From the NCBI GenBank assembly GCA_944412495.1, contig CALYBL010000032.1:62001-126000 (forward strand): a DNA stretch of 64,000 nt. The letters are read 5' to 3'. Every line of letters starts with the position of its first letter. Position 1 is the stretch's first letter. The notes beneath the pieces were generated by a model. The model was not told the origin of the DNA. It saw only the letters and a program-made list of their open reading frames with translations, and did no database searches. Origin of the DNA: an uncultured Clostridia bacterium. GTDB taxonomy: Bacteria; Bacillota; Clostridia; Oscillospirales; Acutalibacteraceae. The position numbers and the translations under genes are program-made. Shown here one piece after another: positions 17,391 through 25,618 of the stretch.

Positions 17391-17415
17391 CATAATAATA
17401 TCATTTAATTATAAT
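17387..17415 (+). promoter_or_regulatory. Consensus sigma-A promoter of greA
   Basis: TTGACA and TATAAT with a 17-base spacer, a perfect consensus match. The -35 overlaps the TGA stop of the upstream gene. The start codon of greA is 56 bases downstream of the -10. Confidence 0.88.
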
Positions 17416-17470
17416 ATAGGTTATTATTAATTAAGCGTTAAGCTTTAAATAGATTAGGAGCAGCATTAGA

Positions 17471-17944
17471 ATGGCCAAACAGATTATTCTTACCGATGAT
17501 GGTTTAAAAAAATATGAGCAGGAGCTTGAAGAGCTTAAGACTGTTAAAAGGAAGGAAGTAGCGGACAAGATAAAGGTTGCGCTTTCCTTCGGCGACTTAT
17601 CGGAAAACAGCGAATATGACGAGGCTAAAAACGACCAGGCAAAGCTTGAAGCCAGAATAGTTGAGCTTGAGGCTATGCTTCAGAACGCCAAGGTCATTAA
17701 CGAGAGTGACCTGTCCACCGATACTGTCAATGTAGGCTCAAAGGTCAAGGTCCTTGACATGGAATATGACGAGGAAATAACATATAAAATAGTAGGCTCG
17801 GCGGAGGCCGACCCGAAGCAGGGCCTTATTTCCGACGAGTCGCCTCTCGGCAGACAGCTTATCGGCAGCAAAATAGGCGAGACAGTCACTATTGAGGCGC
17901 CGGCCGGTGAAATGCATTTTAAAATTATTGATATATCGCTGTAA
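17471..17944 (+). CDS. greA: Transcription elongation factor GreA
   Basis: It encodes 157 residues, the family's usual length. GreA enters the secondary channel of backtracked RNA polymerase and stimulates transcript cleavage. The N-terminal antiparallel coiled coil spans residues 8-75 with the acidic tip region [20 protein letters not shown], whose Asp and Glu residues stimulate cleavage. The C-terminal FKBP-like domain follows, with the typical [16 protein letters not shown] segment. It has AGGAG ten bases before the ATG, its own consensus promoter and a clear terminator, so it is monocistronic. Identification is certain. Confidence 0.98.
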   Translation: MAKQIILTDDGLKKYEQELEELKTVKRKEVADKIKVALSFGDLSENSEYDEAKNDQAKLEARIVELEAMLQNAKVINESDLSTDTVNVGSKVKVLDMEYDEEITYKIVGSAEADPKQGLISDESPLGRQLIGSKIGETVTIEAPAGEMHFKIIDISL

Positions 17945-17962
17945 GCTATTAAAGTTTGTTTT

Positions 17963-17999
17963 TCGGCCGGCTAATAATGCCGGCCGATTTATTTTTATT
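17963..17999 (+). terminator. Terminator of greA
   Basis: Perfect 9-bp arms TCGGCCGGC / GCCGGCCGA with a 7-base loop followed by a T-rich tract, 19 bases after the greA stop. Confidence 0.85.
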
Positions 18000-18087
18000 T
18001 CCAAAATCTGAATCCTTGCACCATATGCGTATTACTTAACTCTGGAATGCGCCGTAACTATTTAGCAGGACGCTGTAAAGGAGATTT

Positions 18088-18777
18088 ATGAAATACAAAG
18101 CAATATTCTTCGACAGAGACGGAACACTTACTTATTATAATCCCGAAAAAATCAAATGGCGGGATGAAATAATCGAGTCGTGGAGCGGGCACCGCTTTGA
18201 TATGACATATGAAAAAATGATGCATTTGTTTGAAGCTGCATCACAGGGTAAAAGGCCGTGGTATAAAACACTTGACGACGAGAAAGCATTTTTTAAAAGA
18301 TATTACCGTCACATGCTTGACGGCGAAAACGTTCATGATAAAGCAGAGGAGAGAGCGGAGCTTTTATTTAGTGAGCTTTGGTGCAGCAATGACCGTCTTC
18401 TCTTTGATGACGTAATAGAAACACTTGATTATTTTAAGCAACACGGCTATAAAATGGGCGTTATAAGCGACACCTCCCCGTCGCTCGAATATTCGCTGCA
18501 GCAGCTGTCGATAGCAAAATATTTTTCCTCCTTTACCGCAAGCTCGCTTGTCGGCGCGGGAAAGCCGAGTCCCATAATCTTCAACGCCGCTCTAAGCGCT
18601 CAGGGAGTGTCTGCCGAGCAGAGCATCTATGTGGACGACTATAAGCCCGAGGCAGACGGAGCGAGGGCTTTGGGCTTTACTTCATTTTTGATTGACAGGA
18701 CCTGTAAAAGCTCCGGCATGTGGACCGTTTCTTCTCTGAGTGAGCTTATCAATTTTGTGGAAAGCATAAACAATTAA
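18088..18777 (+). CDS. HAD-superfamily hydrolase (phosphatase-like)
   Basis: It encodes 229 residues with AAAGGAG before the ATG. Motif I is FFDRDGTLT at residues 7-15 (Asp nucleophile plus second Asp), motif II is GVISDTS near 127, the motif III Lys is in GAGKPSP near 160, and motif IV is IYVDDYKPEADGARALG near 186. The helical C1 cap (about 20-105) marks subclass I, as in phosphoglycolate phosphatase and beta-phosphoglucomutase relatives. Motif IV has DDYKPEAD where most have GDxxxxD, still giving the acidic pair. It probably acts on a small cytoplasmic phosphate ester; the substrate is unknown and neighbours give no hint. Confidence 0.92.
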   Translation: MKYKAIFFDRDGTLTYYNPEKIKWRDEIIESWSGHRFDMTYEKMMHLFEAASQGKRPWYKTLDDEKAFFKRYYRHMLDGENVHDKAEERAELLFSELWCSNDRLLFDDVIETLDYFKQHGYKMGVISDTSPSLEYSLQQLSIAKYFSSFTASSLVGAGKPSPIIFNAALSAQGVSAEQSIYVDDYKPEADGARALGFTSFLIDRTCKSSGMWTVSSLSELINFVESINN

Positions 18778-18961
18778 ATCCGGCTGCTTTTAGCGGAGGA
18801 TACCAATGCAGGCCGACAGGTTTTTATTTGGCTGTATCTGCACATCTGCGCAGGCTTTAAAGCTTTTATGTTTTTCCTTGTTTAAAATTTATATATATTT
18901 ACCGGCTTAAAATGATGTATAATATATATGTAAATTTTCTTTCGCCTAAGGATGTGTTGCA

Positions 18962-19600
18962 ATGTCTGAAAAGTACGGTGAAATACCAAAGGATTTAAAG
19001 GGAAAGATAGCCCATTACTGGTATTATTATAAATGGCCGATAATCATCGGAATATGCGTTATAGTTCTTGCCGTTATATTTTTAGTACAGGTAGTGTTCA
19101 AGCCAAAGGCGGATTATACCGTTATCCTCGGCATGAATACCTATGTTATGGACGAGCAGACAGAGCCGCTGCGCGAATATCTTGAGCAGTTTGCTGAGGA
19201 CGTAAACGGCGACGGCGAAGTTGTAATAAACCTGTACAACATGACTGGCAATCTTGACGACGAGCAGAACCGCTCGCAGCAGTCATACCGGCTTTTGGCC
19301 GAAATGCCGCTCGGCAATATCATGCTTATTATAACGGACAGGGACTTTTACAACTTTATGAACGGCGACGAAATGTTCAGCAGCGAGTACGGCGATGAGA
19401 ATGTAAAGGGCTATAACTGGACGGGCACCGATATTCAGCAGCAATGCTCGCCGTATTTCCCGTCGGATCTGTATTTCTGCCTGCGGGATATTGAAGGCAC
19501 CGGCCTTGAAACCCATGAAGACGCGGTCGAAAATTACGACAACGCCAAGGCACTGCTGGACAAACTGATAGAAAGCTCCGCCTCAGGTCAGCTTAATTAG
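18962..19600 (+). CDS. Single-pass membrane protein with an extracytoplasmic domain, function unknown
   Basis: It encodes 212 residues with AAGGATG before the ATG. A short cytoplasmic N-terminus (HYWYYYKWPIIIG region) leads into one transmembrane helix at about 27-47 (IIIGICVIVLAVIFLVQVVF). About 165 residues lie outside, acidic and with the strand-helix pattern of a small alpha/beta domain (DYTVILGM, then VVINLYNMTG and IMLIITDRDFYNFM). The Tyr/Trp-rich pre-helix motif is common to a group of uncharacterised Clostridia proteins. An AT-rich promoter-like TATAAT sits at 18918-18923. It is monocistronic, and no enzymatic motif is visible. Confidence 0.82.
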   Translation: MSEKYGEIPKDLKGKIAHYWYYYKWPIIIGICVIVLAVIFLVQVVFKPKADYTVILGMNTYVMDEQTEPLREYLEQFAEDVNGDGEVVINLYNMTGNLDDEQNRSQQSYRLLAEMPLGNIMLIITDRDFYNFMNGDEMFSSEYGDENVKGYNWTGTDIQQQCSPYFPSDLYFCLRDIEGTGLETHEDAVENYDNAKALLDKLIESSASGQLN

Positions 19601-19816
19601 TATAATTATTGCATTGAAATATGCCGCCTTTGGCGTTATTATATTATCAGCAGCTTTCTGCGCGGCATATGTCGACCTGCATGTACGGATGTACCTTCTG
19701 TGCGGCCTTGCATGACGTATAATGCCGGCCGCCTGCGGATACGGCGGCTTGCATCCGGCTGATGCTGAACTTATAGTAAATACAAGACAAAATCCATATA
19801 TTGTGAGGGGAAAATT

Positions 19817-21475
19817 GTGAGAAGCGATCTTATCAAAAAAGGTCCCGCACGGGCTCCGCACCGCGCGCTTATGAGCGCGCTCGGCGTCACGCGGGAGGAA
19901 ATGAAGCGGCCGTTCGTTGCGGTGGTCAACTCCAAAAACGACTATGTCCCGGGGCACATCAACCTGGACAAGATAGCCGACGCCGTTAAGGCGGGCATAC
20001 GCAATGCGGGCGGCGTCCCGTTTGAATTCAACACCATTGCCGTATGCGACGGCATAGCGATGAATCACGACGGCATGCACTATTCTCTGCCGTCACGCGA
20101 GATAATTGCCGACTCTATTGAAATAATGCTGATGGCGCATCCTCTGGACGCTATCGTATTTATACCCAACTGCGACAAGGTTGTTCCCGGCATGCTTATC
20201 GCCGCGGCGAGGCTCAATCTGCCATGCGTGTTCGTCAGCGGCGGGCCGATGATGCCCGGCAAGCTGCACGGCGGCAGAATAGGTCTTTCCAACATATTCG
20301 AAGCCGTCGGCGCACATGCCGCCGGAAAGATAGACGACACGGAGCTGTGCAATTATGAAAATCACGTCTGCCCCGGCTGCGGCTCATGTTCCGGCATGTA
20401 CACCGCCAACTCCATGAACTGCATTACCGAGGCGCTGGGGCTTGCGCTGCCGGGCAACGGCACCATTCCTGCGACCGACGCCGCGCGAATAAGGCTCGCA
20501 AAGACCGCCGGCGAGACGGTTATGCAGGTCTACGAAAAGGGACTTACCCCTTCAAAAATACTCACAAAGAGCGCCTTTGCGAACGCCATAAGAACCGACA
20601 TGGCAATAGGCGCCTCTACAAATACCGTGCTGCATCTCACCGCCATTGCGCACGCGGCCGGCGTTGAGGTCAGCCTGTCGACCTTCGACGAGTTGGGCCG
20701 CGACACACCGCAGATATGCAAGCTCAATCCGGCGACCCCGGACATGTACATAACCGATCTCAACGATGTCGGCGGTATATCAGCCGTTATGAAGGAGCTT
20801 TACAAGGGCGGGCTTATCGACGGAAAGGCCCAGACGGTATGCGGTACAGTAAAGGACAAGATTGAGCGCGTGCCGGACGCCGACGGTCATATAATCCGCA
20901 CCATAAGCAACGCCTACCGCAAGGACGGCGGCATAGCCGTGCTTTACGGCAATCTTGCCGGGGACGGCAGCGTTGTAAAGCAGGGCGCGGTATCCGAAAA
21001 AATGATGGTACACTCCGGACCGGCGAGGGTGTTTGACAGTGAGGACGACGCGTCGGAGGCTATACTGTCCGGCAAGATAAAACCCGGCGATGTTGTTGTG
21101 ATAAGGTACGAGGGTCCAAGAGGCGGCCCCGGCATGAGGGAAATGCTCCAGCCGACTGCGTCGCTTGAGGGCATGGGACTGGGCGAGACGGTTGCACTTA
21201 TTACCGACGGACGCTTCAGCGGCGCTTCCAAGGGCGCATCTATAGGCCATGTTTCACCGGAAGCGGCAAGCGGCGGCAACATCGCGCTTGTTGAAGAGGG
21301 CGATATTATCGACATCAACATACCCGAGCGCAGTCTTGAGCTCAGGGTATCCGAGGATGAGCTTGCAAAACGCCGCAGCACCTGGAAATGCCCGGAGAAA
21401 AAGCTTACGGGTTATCTTAAGAGATATGCCTCCCTTGTCTCCTCAGGTGCGGACGGCGCTGTTATGGATAAATAA
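19817..21475 (+). CDS. ilvD: Dihydroxy-acid dehydratase
   Basis: It encodes 552 residues from GTG at 19817 (GAGGGG six bases upstream). It dehydrates 2,3-dihydroxy-isovalerate and its homologue to the 2-keto acids, the penultimate step of valine and isoleucine synthesis, using an iron-sulfur cluster. Motifs: [20 protein letters not shown] near 80, [13 protein letters not shown] near 117, [17 protein letters not shown] near 186 and [20 protein letters not shown] near 466. All expected cluster cysteines are present. No T-box or leader-peptide attenuator is recognised upstream, and no other ilv genes are in the window. A terminator follows, separating it from the phage-type lysis genes. Confidence 0.97.
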   Translation: MRSDLIKKGPARAPHRALMSALGVTREEMKRPFVAVVNSKNDYVPGHINLDKIADAVKAGIRNAGGVPFEFNTIAVCDGIAMNHDGMHYSLPSREIIADSIEIMLMAHPLDAIVFIPNCDKVVPGMLIAAARLNLPCVFVSGGPMMPGKLHGGRIGLSNIFEAVGAHAAGKIDDTELCNYENHVCPGCGSCSGMYTANSMNCITEALGLALPGNGTIPATDAARIRLAKTAGETVMQVYEKGLTPSKILTKSAFANAIRTDMAIGASTNTVLHLTAIAHAAGVEVSLSTFDELGRDTPQICKLNPATPDMYITDLNDVGGISAVMKELYKGGLIDGKAQTVCGTVKDKIERVPDADGHIIRTISNAYRKDGGIAVLYGNLAGDGSVVKQGAVSEKMMVHSGPARVFDSEDDASEAILSGKIKPGDVVVIRYEGPRGGPGMREMLQPTASLEGMGLGETVALITDGRFSGASKGASIGHVSPEAASGGNIALVEEGDIIDINIPERSLELRVSEDELAKRRSTWKCPEKKLTGYLKRYASLVSSGADGAVMDK

Positions 21476-21534
21476 ATATTGATTCGTCAGGCATACAGGT
21501 ATTGTACGCTGCCTGATAGCAAGAGAAAGCAATT

Positions 21535-21573
21535 GAGAGCTTTACATTTGATATGTAAGGCTCTCTTTTTTTA
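21535..21573 (+). terminator. Terminator of ilvD
   Basis: GAGAGC-TTTACAT pairs with ATGTAAGGCTCTC (one G-U) over a 6-base loop, followed by seven T. It lies 60 bases past the ilvD stop. Confidence 0.88.
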
Positions 21574-21588
21574 TTGAAAAAATAATTC

Positions 21589-21649
21589 GTTGCACATATC
21601 CATGCAACTTAAGAAAATATTTGACCCCTTATTAGAAACTAAACTTAAA
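21589..21649 (+). promoter_or_regulatory. Possible promoter and operator of the lysis cassette
   Basis: GTTGCA / TGCAAC arms (21589-21594, 21603-21608) form an inverted repeat just upstream of a TTGACC -35-like element at 21621 with a weak TTAAAA about 18 bases on. This is the only promoter candidate between the ilvD terminator and the holin gene. Confidence 0.35.
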
Positions 21650-21675
21650 AATTATTAAAGGAGTGACAATAATCA

Positions 21676-21960
21676 ATGTCAAGCATAAAGACAGACACGA
21701 TAATAAGGACGGCAGTGCTCGCCATATCGCTGATAAATCAGATAATAGTCATGTGCGGGCTCAATCCGCTTCCCTTTGCCGATGACGAAATATACGCCTT
21801 TGTCTCAACCCTTGTGACTGTTGCCGCATCTATTTGGAGCTGGTGGAAGAACAACTCCCTAACCAAAACGGCACAGACAGCCGACGAGGTCAAGGACGCC
21901 ATAAAGTCCGGCACCATAACCACCGACGACGTCGAAGCGCTTGTAAGCGGCAAGGAATAA
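21676..21960 (+). CDS. Phage-type holin (SPP1-like family)
   Basis: It encodes 94 residues with GGAGTGA before the ATG. Two hydrophobic helices are visible (about 10-28 and 41-57), the second ending in the aromatic/basic WSWWKNNSLTKTAQTADEV. The C-terminal tail is helical and charged, ending DDVEALVSGKE. This WWKNNS pattern and topology match the SPP1-type holins of Firmicutes phages, which open membrane pores to release endolysin. It starts a three-gene set with an endolysin and an XhlA-like protein. No other phage genes flank it. Confidence 0.88.
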   Translation: MSSIKTDTIIRTAVLAISLINQIIVMCGLNPLPFADDEIYAFVSTLVTVAASIWSWWKNNSLTKTAQTADEVKDAIKSGTITTDDVEALVSGKE

Positions 21961-22019
21961 TAAGTAACATACTCTGCCTGTTAAAAAGTTAAAATGAGAA
22001 ACGAAAGGAGCAAAAAGAT

Positions 22020-22931
22020 ATGAAGACAAACACAGGACTTGTGGAATATGCAAAGGCTCAGGTCGGCAGGCCCTACTGGTACGGGACATACGGTCAGACA
22101 GCGAGCCAGTCGCTGTATAACAGCAAAAAGGCCCAGTATCCGAAATATTACACAGCGTCGGATTTTGCCTCACAGTACGGCCAGCGCGTGCATGACTGCG
22201 TCGGCCTCATAAAGGGCTACATATGGAGCGATGGTCCCGACAGCACGCCTAAGTATAATTCATCACAGGACAAAAACGCGACGGGGATGTATAAAGCGTC
22301 GGCTGTAAAGGGGCCGATATCGCAGCTGCCGCAGAAGGCGGGCATGCTGGTGTACAAGGGCACGCCGTCAAAGATGTCGCATGTCGGAGTATATGACGGG
22401 GACGGATACGTCTATGAGGCGAAGGGACATGCCTACGGTGTGGTAAAAACGGCTTTTGATGCGTCTGACTGGCAGTATTACTCGCAGTGTCCGTACACGG
22501 AAGACGACAGCGCAACGGCCGGGCAGGCACAGCCCGAGGACAATACTAATGCCGGCGGCAATACAAGCTATGATAAGGAATCAGAGGTTAGACATGCAAA
22601 GACGTCAGAGCTGCAGCGAATACTCAACGAGTGGTATAACAGCGGGCTTGACGTGGACGGGATATGGGGGCCGAAGACGGCAGCAGCGTGTAACAGCAAC
22701 CTGCTCAAATACAAAAGTCCGATGATAAGGACAACGTATGTAACATACATACAGCAGCTGCTGGGTGTAGCAGGCTTTGGTACAGATGTCGACGGGGCAT
22801 ATGGCCCTGATACAAAGGCAAAGGTTATTGAATTCCAGCGCTCCGCCTCCCTTTCCGTCGACGGCATTGTCGGCAAAAACACAACCAAAGCCCTCATCGA
22901 CAAGTTCGTTGAGATTTATAAACATTTATAG
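22020..22931 (+). CDS. Phage-type endolysin: NlpC/P60 hydrolase with peptidoglycan-binding repeats
   Basis: It encodes 303 residues. Residues 1-160 are an NlpC/P60-like domain with catalytic Cys in VHDCVGLIKGY near 59, His in SHVGVYDGDGYVYEAKGHAY near 121 and the second His in that segment. A low-complexity linker (about 163-190, rich in Thr, Asn, Gln) leads to two peptidoglycan_binding_1-type repeats: LQRILNEWYNSGLDVDGIWG, and VTYIQQLL through DVDGAYGPDTKAKVIEFQ and VDGIVGKNT. There is no signal peptide, so it needs the adjacent holin to reach the wall. It would cut peptide stems of peptidoglycan. It is preceded by AAAGGAG and followed three bases later by the next gene. Confidence 0.93.
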   Translation: MKTNTGLVEYAKAQVGRPYWYGTYGQTASQSLYNSKKAQYPKYYTASDFASQYGQRVHDCVGLIKGYIWSDGPDSTPKYNSSQDKNATGMYKASAVKGPISQLPQKAGMLVYKGTPSKMSHVGVYDGDGYVYEAKGHAYGVVKTAFDASDWQYYSQCPYTEDDSATAGQAQPEDNTNAGGNTSYDKESEVRHAKTSELQRILNEWYNSGLDVDGIWGPKTAAACNSNLLKYKSPMIRTTYVTYIQQLLGVAGFGTDVDGAYGPDTKAKVIEFQRSASLSVDGIVGKNTTKALIDKFVEIYKHL

Positions 22932-22934
22932 AAA

Positions 22935-23225
22935 ATGGATAATCTTACGCTTTCAGACTGGTTTTCTCTTGTCTCGGCATTGGGAATAATTATTGCTCTG
23001 ATAGGAAATATCGGCGGCATTATAAGAAACCGAAGCAAAGAGGCCGAACGTCTTGCCGGAATGGAAAAGGATATCAAGCATATACGCGAAAAAGTCGATA
23101 TAAACGATGTTACAATGAAGTCAATTGATTCAAAAATGGACGGCATGGACAAGCGTCTTGTCGCGGTGGAATCAAGCGCACGTCAGGCGCACAAGCGCAT
23201 TGACGAGTGGCGCAGCCTTATGTAA
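22935..23225 (+). CDS. XhlA-like small membrane protein with coiled coil
   Basis: It encodes 96 residues, starting three bases after the endolysin stop. An N-terminal hydrophobic helix (about 9-29, FSLVSALGIIIALIGNIGGI) is followed by a long coiled coil (32-92) with regular heptads (MEKDIKHIREKVDINDVTMK onward). This layout resembles the XhlA/hemolysin family of phage accessory lysis proteins, though XhlA usually has the membrane helix at the C-terminus, so the topology is reversed. It probably anchors or regulates the holin or endolysin. The family name is tentative; membership in the lysis unit is firm from the spacing. Confidence 0.7.
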   Translation: MDNLTLSDWFSLVSALGIIIALIGNIGGIIRNRSKEAERLAGMEKDIKHIREKVDINDVTMKSIDSKMDGMDKRLVAVESSARQAHKRIDEWRSLM

Positions 23226-23570
23226 TATTGCCGGCTTTGCCTATATCTCCGCCCTGACTATTTTCTCCCCCAAGAAAAAACGGCCTTTTATCGGGCGGGC
23301 TGCTTGAAACTCACGGCAAAATCACAAGGCTTTAAAAAGAGCATTTTTCTTTTCTGATTTTCCTCCGCCTACAAATTCCATATTCATAGTATTCCCCAGC
23401 ATCAAAGCCGGCGCACTCATGCGCCGGCTTTGATAATTTAATATTCTTTTTAATTTTTCGTTAATCTAAAGGGTCTTGTCAACAGTGCCGCATACTTATA
23501 TATGAATATCGCCCTTTATCCATTCAGTACATGCCGCAGCTGCGGCCGAACCGCGGCAGGCGGCCGCTCT
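23226..23570. other. Intergenic, one terminator
   Basis: Besides the hairpin at 23401-23434 nothing is recognised. Confidence 0.6.
23401..23434. terminator. Terminator downstream of the lysis cassette
   Basis: Perfect 14-bp arms ATCAAAGCCGGCGC / GCGCCGGCTTTGAT with a 6-base loop, between convergent genes. Confidence 0.75.
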
Positions 23571-24116
23571 CTACAGCTGCATGGACTTTATGCGTTCCAT
23601 TGTATCTGAGGAGAAAGTATTATATATCTCGGCGCCCCTGCTTATATACTCTTGATTATCCTCTTTCCCGCATATCATAGCAAACACGCTGCCTATCGCC
23701 TGAGCCTTCTCCTCGCTGCGCTTTAAGGCGAGGTAATAAAACGAAAGCTCACCCGCCGAGCATATATCATTGTAAAGCCGCTCATCCTCGCTTTTTATCG
23801 CGTCCAAAAACGAATTGAGCACCACGTTGCCAACATTCTCATCGGCAATTCCGTCCTCTATCGAGCTTATTACTGAAAAGCACAGCAGTATGCGCTTATT
23901 GTACGCATCCGCATTACCGTCATCGTATGCAAAATCAGCACTGTCAAGCATCATCGGCAAAAGCTGACGTCCGAGACGCTGCGCCTTTAAAAGCATACCG
24001 CTTTCTTTTTCAGCAAACAGTATGTCCGCCGTCACGGAATCCTCCTTCGGCTTCATATCAAGCGAAGGACGGCTGCCGGCTATTTTCATGTCTCTGTCTG
24101 TCTCGTCAAAGGCCAT
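23571..24116 (-). CDS. Hypothetical alpha-helical protein paired with the TSCPD gene
   Basis: It encodes 181 residues, with its start two bases after the stop of the upstream TSCPD gene and GGGAG inside that gene's end, so it is translationally linked. The first 35 residues are polar and probably disordered; the rest is predicted all-helical, with segments such as FAEKESGMLLKAQRLGRQLL and LSFYYLALKRSEEKAQAIGS. Cys residues at about 79, 118 and 147 are scattered and form no motif. There is no membrane segment. No family is recognised and no function is proposed beyond possible partnership with the TSCPD protein. Confidence 0.78.
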   Translation of the reverse strand: MAFDETDRDMKIAGSRPSLDMKPKEDSVTADILFAEKESGMLLKAQRLGRQLLPMMLDSADFAYDDGNADAYNKRILLCFSVISSIEDGIADENVGNVVLNSFLDAIKSEDERLYNDICSAGELSFYYLALKRSEEKAQAIGSVFAMICGKEDNQEYISRGAEIYNTFSSDTMERIKSMQL

Positions 24117-24118
24117 AG

Positions 24119-24379
24119 CTATTTCTCCCGTCTCTCCTTATATTCCTTAAGCGCTTTTGCAAACTGGTCGGGGCATGACGTGCCCTTAAAGCCGCATTTT
24201 ATCCCCGACAGCCTTTCTATCACATCGTCTACTCTCATGCCTTCTGTCAAACGGGACACGCCCTGAAGATTTCCGTGGCAGCCTCCCGTAAATTTTACGC
24301 TTTTTATCACATCTTTGTCTATTTTTATCTCAATCTCCCTCGAGCATACGCCCGACGGCTGATATTTTATTACATCCAT
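24119..24379 (-). CDS. TSCPD domain protein (TIGR03905 type)
   Basis: It encodes 86 residues consisting of a single TSCPD domain: YQPSGVCSREIEIKIDKDVI, VKFTGGCHGNLQGVSRL and CGFKGTSCPDQFAKAL. Four conserved Cys (about 12, 34, 62, 69) could bind a metal. The same domain is found at the C-terminus of class II ribonucleotide reductases, but stand-alone versions like this are of unknown role. It is the first gene of a two-gene unit with the helical hypothetical protein. Confidence 0.9.
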   Translation of the reverse strand: MDVIKYQPSGVCSREIEIKIDKDVIKSVKFTGGCHGNLQGVSRLTEGMRVDDVIERLSGIKCGFKGTSCPDQFAKALKEYKERREK

Positions 24380-24543
24380 ATACGCTTCTCCTGCTATTAT
24401 AACTATTTTATCAGGATATTATAAAAATAACCCGCTTTAAATCTTAATTTTTTCAAAAATATTTGTGTGTGGGCTTTTAGCTTCATAACCGGCGTAAAAA
24501 TTCATTTTAACGTGTGGAGGAAATGCGTCAATTTACATACCGT

Positions 24544-25353
24544 CTACTGCGCTGCGCTTATAAGGCGCTCAAGCTCGCCTTCTGGGGTAACGCACATACC
24601 TACCTGTGCCGGCCGCGACGTAAACATCCCGTGAAAATCACTGCCGCCGGTTTTTATAAGCTTATATTCATCAGCTATGGCCTCTATACGCTCGCCGTCG
24701 CCCGGACGGTTCCGCGAGTGCCACACCTCTATGCCGTCTATATATCCTGCCGCAGCCAGCTCCCTTGCCAAATCGAAGCTGTCGTACACCGGAGGGTGCG
24801 CCAGCACCACCACGGCGCCGGAGCTTTTGGCAGCCTTTATCACCTCGTACGGGTCCGGATATATTATTTTTTCATTCAGAATCCCGCTTTCACTGCCAAG
24901 CAGATAATTAAAATCCGGGCCGAATATCGATGTGCAGAAGCCTGCATCCATGAGCGCCTTCATTATATGCTGCTTATATATCGACTTAGACCGCTGTGTG
25001 CGCTTGTAAAAAAATTCCTCACCTATTGAAAAGTACTCCGCAGCGCGCTTTATCATTATTTCCCCGGCAATGCGGCGGTCGGTTAGTATCTTGTCACAGA
25101 GAGAGGCAAGCGGCTCCCTGTTTTTCCACATATAGCAAAGTATGTGCACCCTGCGTCCGCGCTTGTAATCATAAGCCGACATTTCCACTCCGGGTATTAT
25201 CTTTACATCGTCAAAGCTTGTCCTGCCCTCGTACAGCGTGTCGTGATTTGTTATAGCTATCGCCTTGAGCCCGGCATACCCTGCAAGCTCGGCGATCTCC
25301 TCCGTTTCAATGCTGCCGTCGGACAGCACTGTATGTATGTGAAGATCCGTCAT
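24544..25353 (-). CDS. PHP-domain metal-dependent phosphoesterase
   Basis: It encodes 269 residues from the ATG at 25353 (AGGG nine bases upstream); in-frame codons further upstream would add a tail lacking a ribosome site. The PHP motifs are in order: DLHIHTVLSDG near the N-terminus, ITNHDTLYEG, IPGVEMSAYD, VLAHPPVY and TGGSDFHG. All metal-binding His, Asp and Glu positions are present. Related enzymes (YciV/RnaAM, histidinol phosphatase, 3',5'-nucleotide phosphatase) hydrolyse nucleotide phosphates. It is divergent from the GDPD-like gene, with about 265 bases between. The substrate is not determinable. Confidence 0.93.
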   Translation of the reverse strand: MTDLHIHTVLSDGSIETEEIAELAGYAGLKAIAITNHDTLYEGRTSFDDVKIIPGVEMSAYDYKRGRRVHILCYMWKNREPLASLCDKILTDRRIAGEIMIKRAAEYFSIGEEFFYKRTQRSKSIYKQHIMKALMDAGFCTSIFGPDFNYLLGSESGILNEKIIYPDPYEVIKAAKSSGAVVVLAHPPVYDSFDLARELAAAGYIDGIEVWHSRNRPGDGERIEAIADEYKLIKTGGSDFHGMFTSRPAQVGMCVTPEGELERLISAAQ

Positions 25354-25513
25354 CTGTGTCATCCCTGTGCAAAATATGGTAAATATAGCTTTCCCGTGCA
25401 TGCACGGACAAAAAATTTTAAACCGGACGTTAAATATACGTTAAAGCCCTTATTAAGCATAGTATAACCCTTTTGCACGGTTTCGGCAACAAAATTATAT
25501 GCAAATTTTGGTA

Positions 25514-25542
25514 TTTACTTAGCCAAAGTTTTGTAATATAAT
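25514..25542 (+). promoter_or_regulatory. Sigma-A promoter for the GDPD-like gene
   Basis: TTTACT and TATAAT with a 17-base spacer, 77 bases before the start codon. Confidence 0.7.
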
Positions 25543-25618
25543 ATATCAGCATAAAAATAGTATTTTATTACCTTATTTTATTTTGGCTGCCTCACGGCGT
25601 CGGAAAGGTTCGTTTAAC

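Noticed and set aside
21676..23225. Part of a complete prophage
   Set aside because: Flanked directly by ilvD and a TSCPD gene pair; no structural, replication or integration genes in the surrounding sequence.
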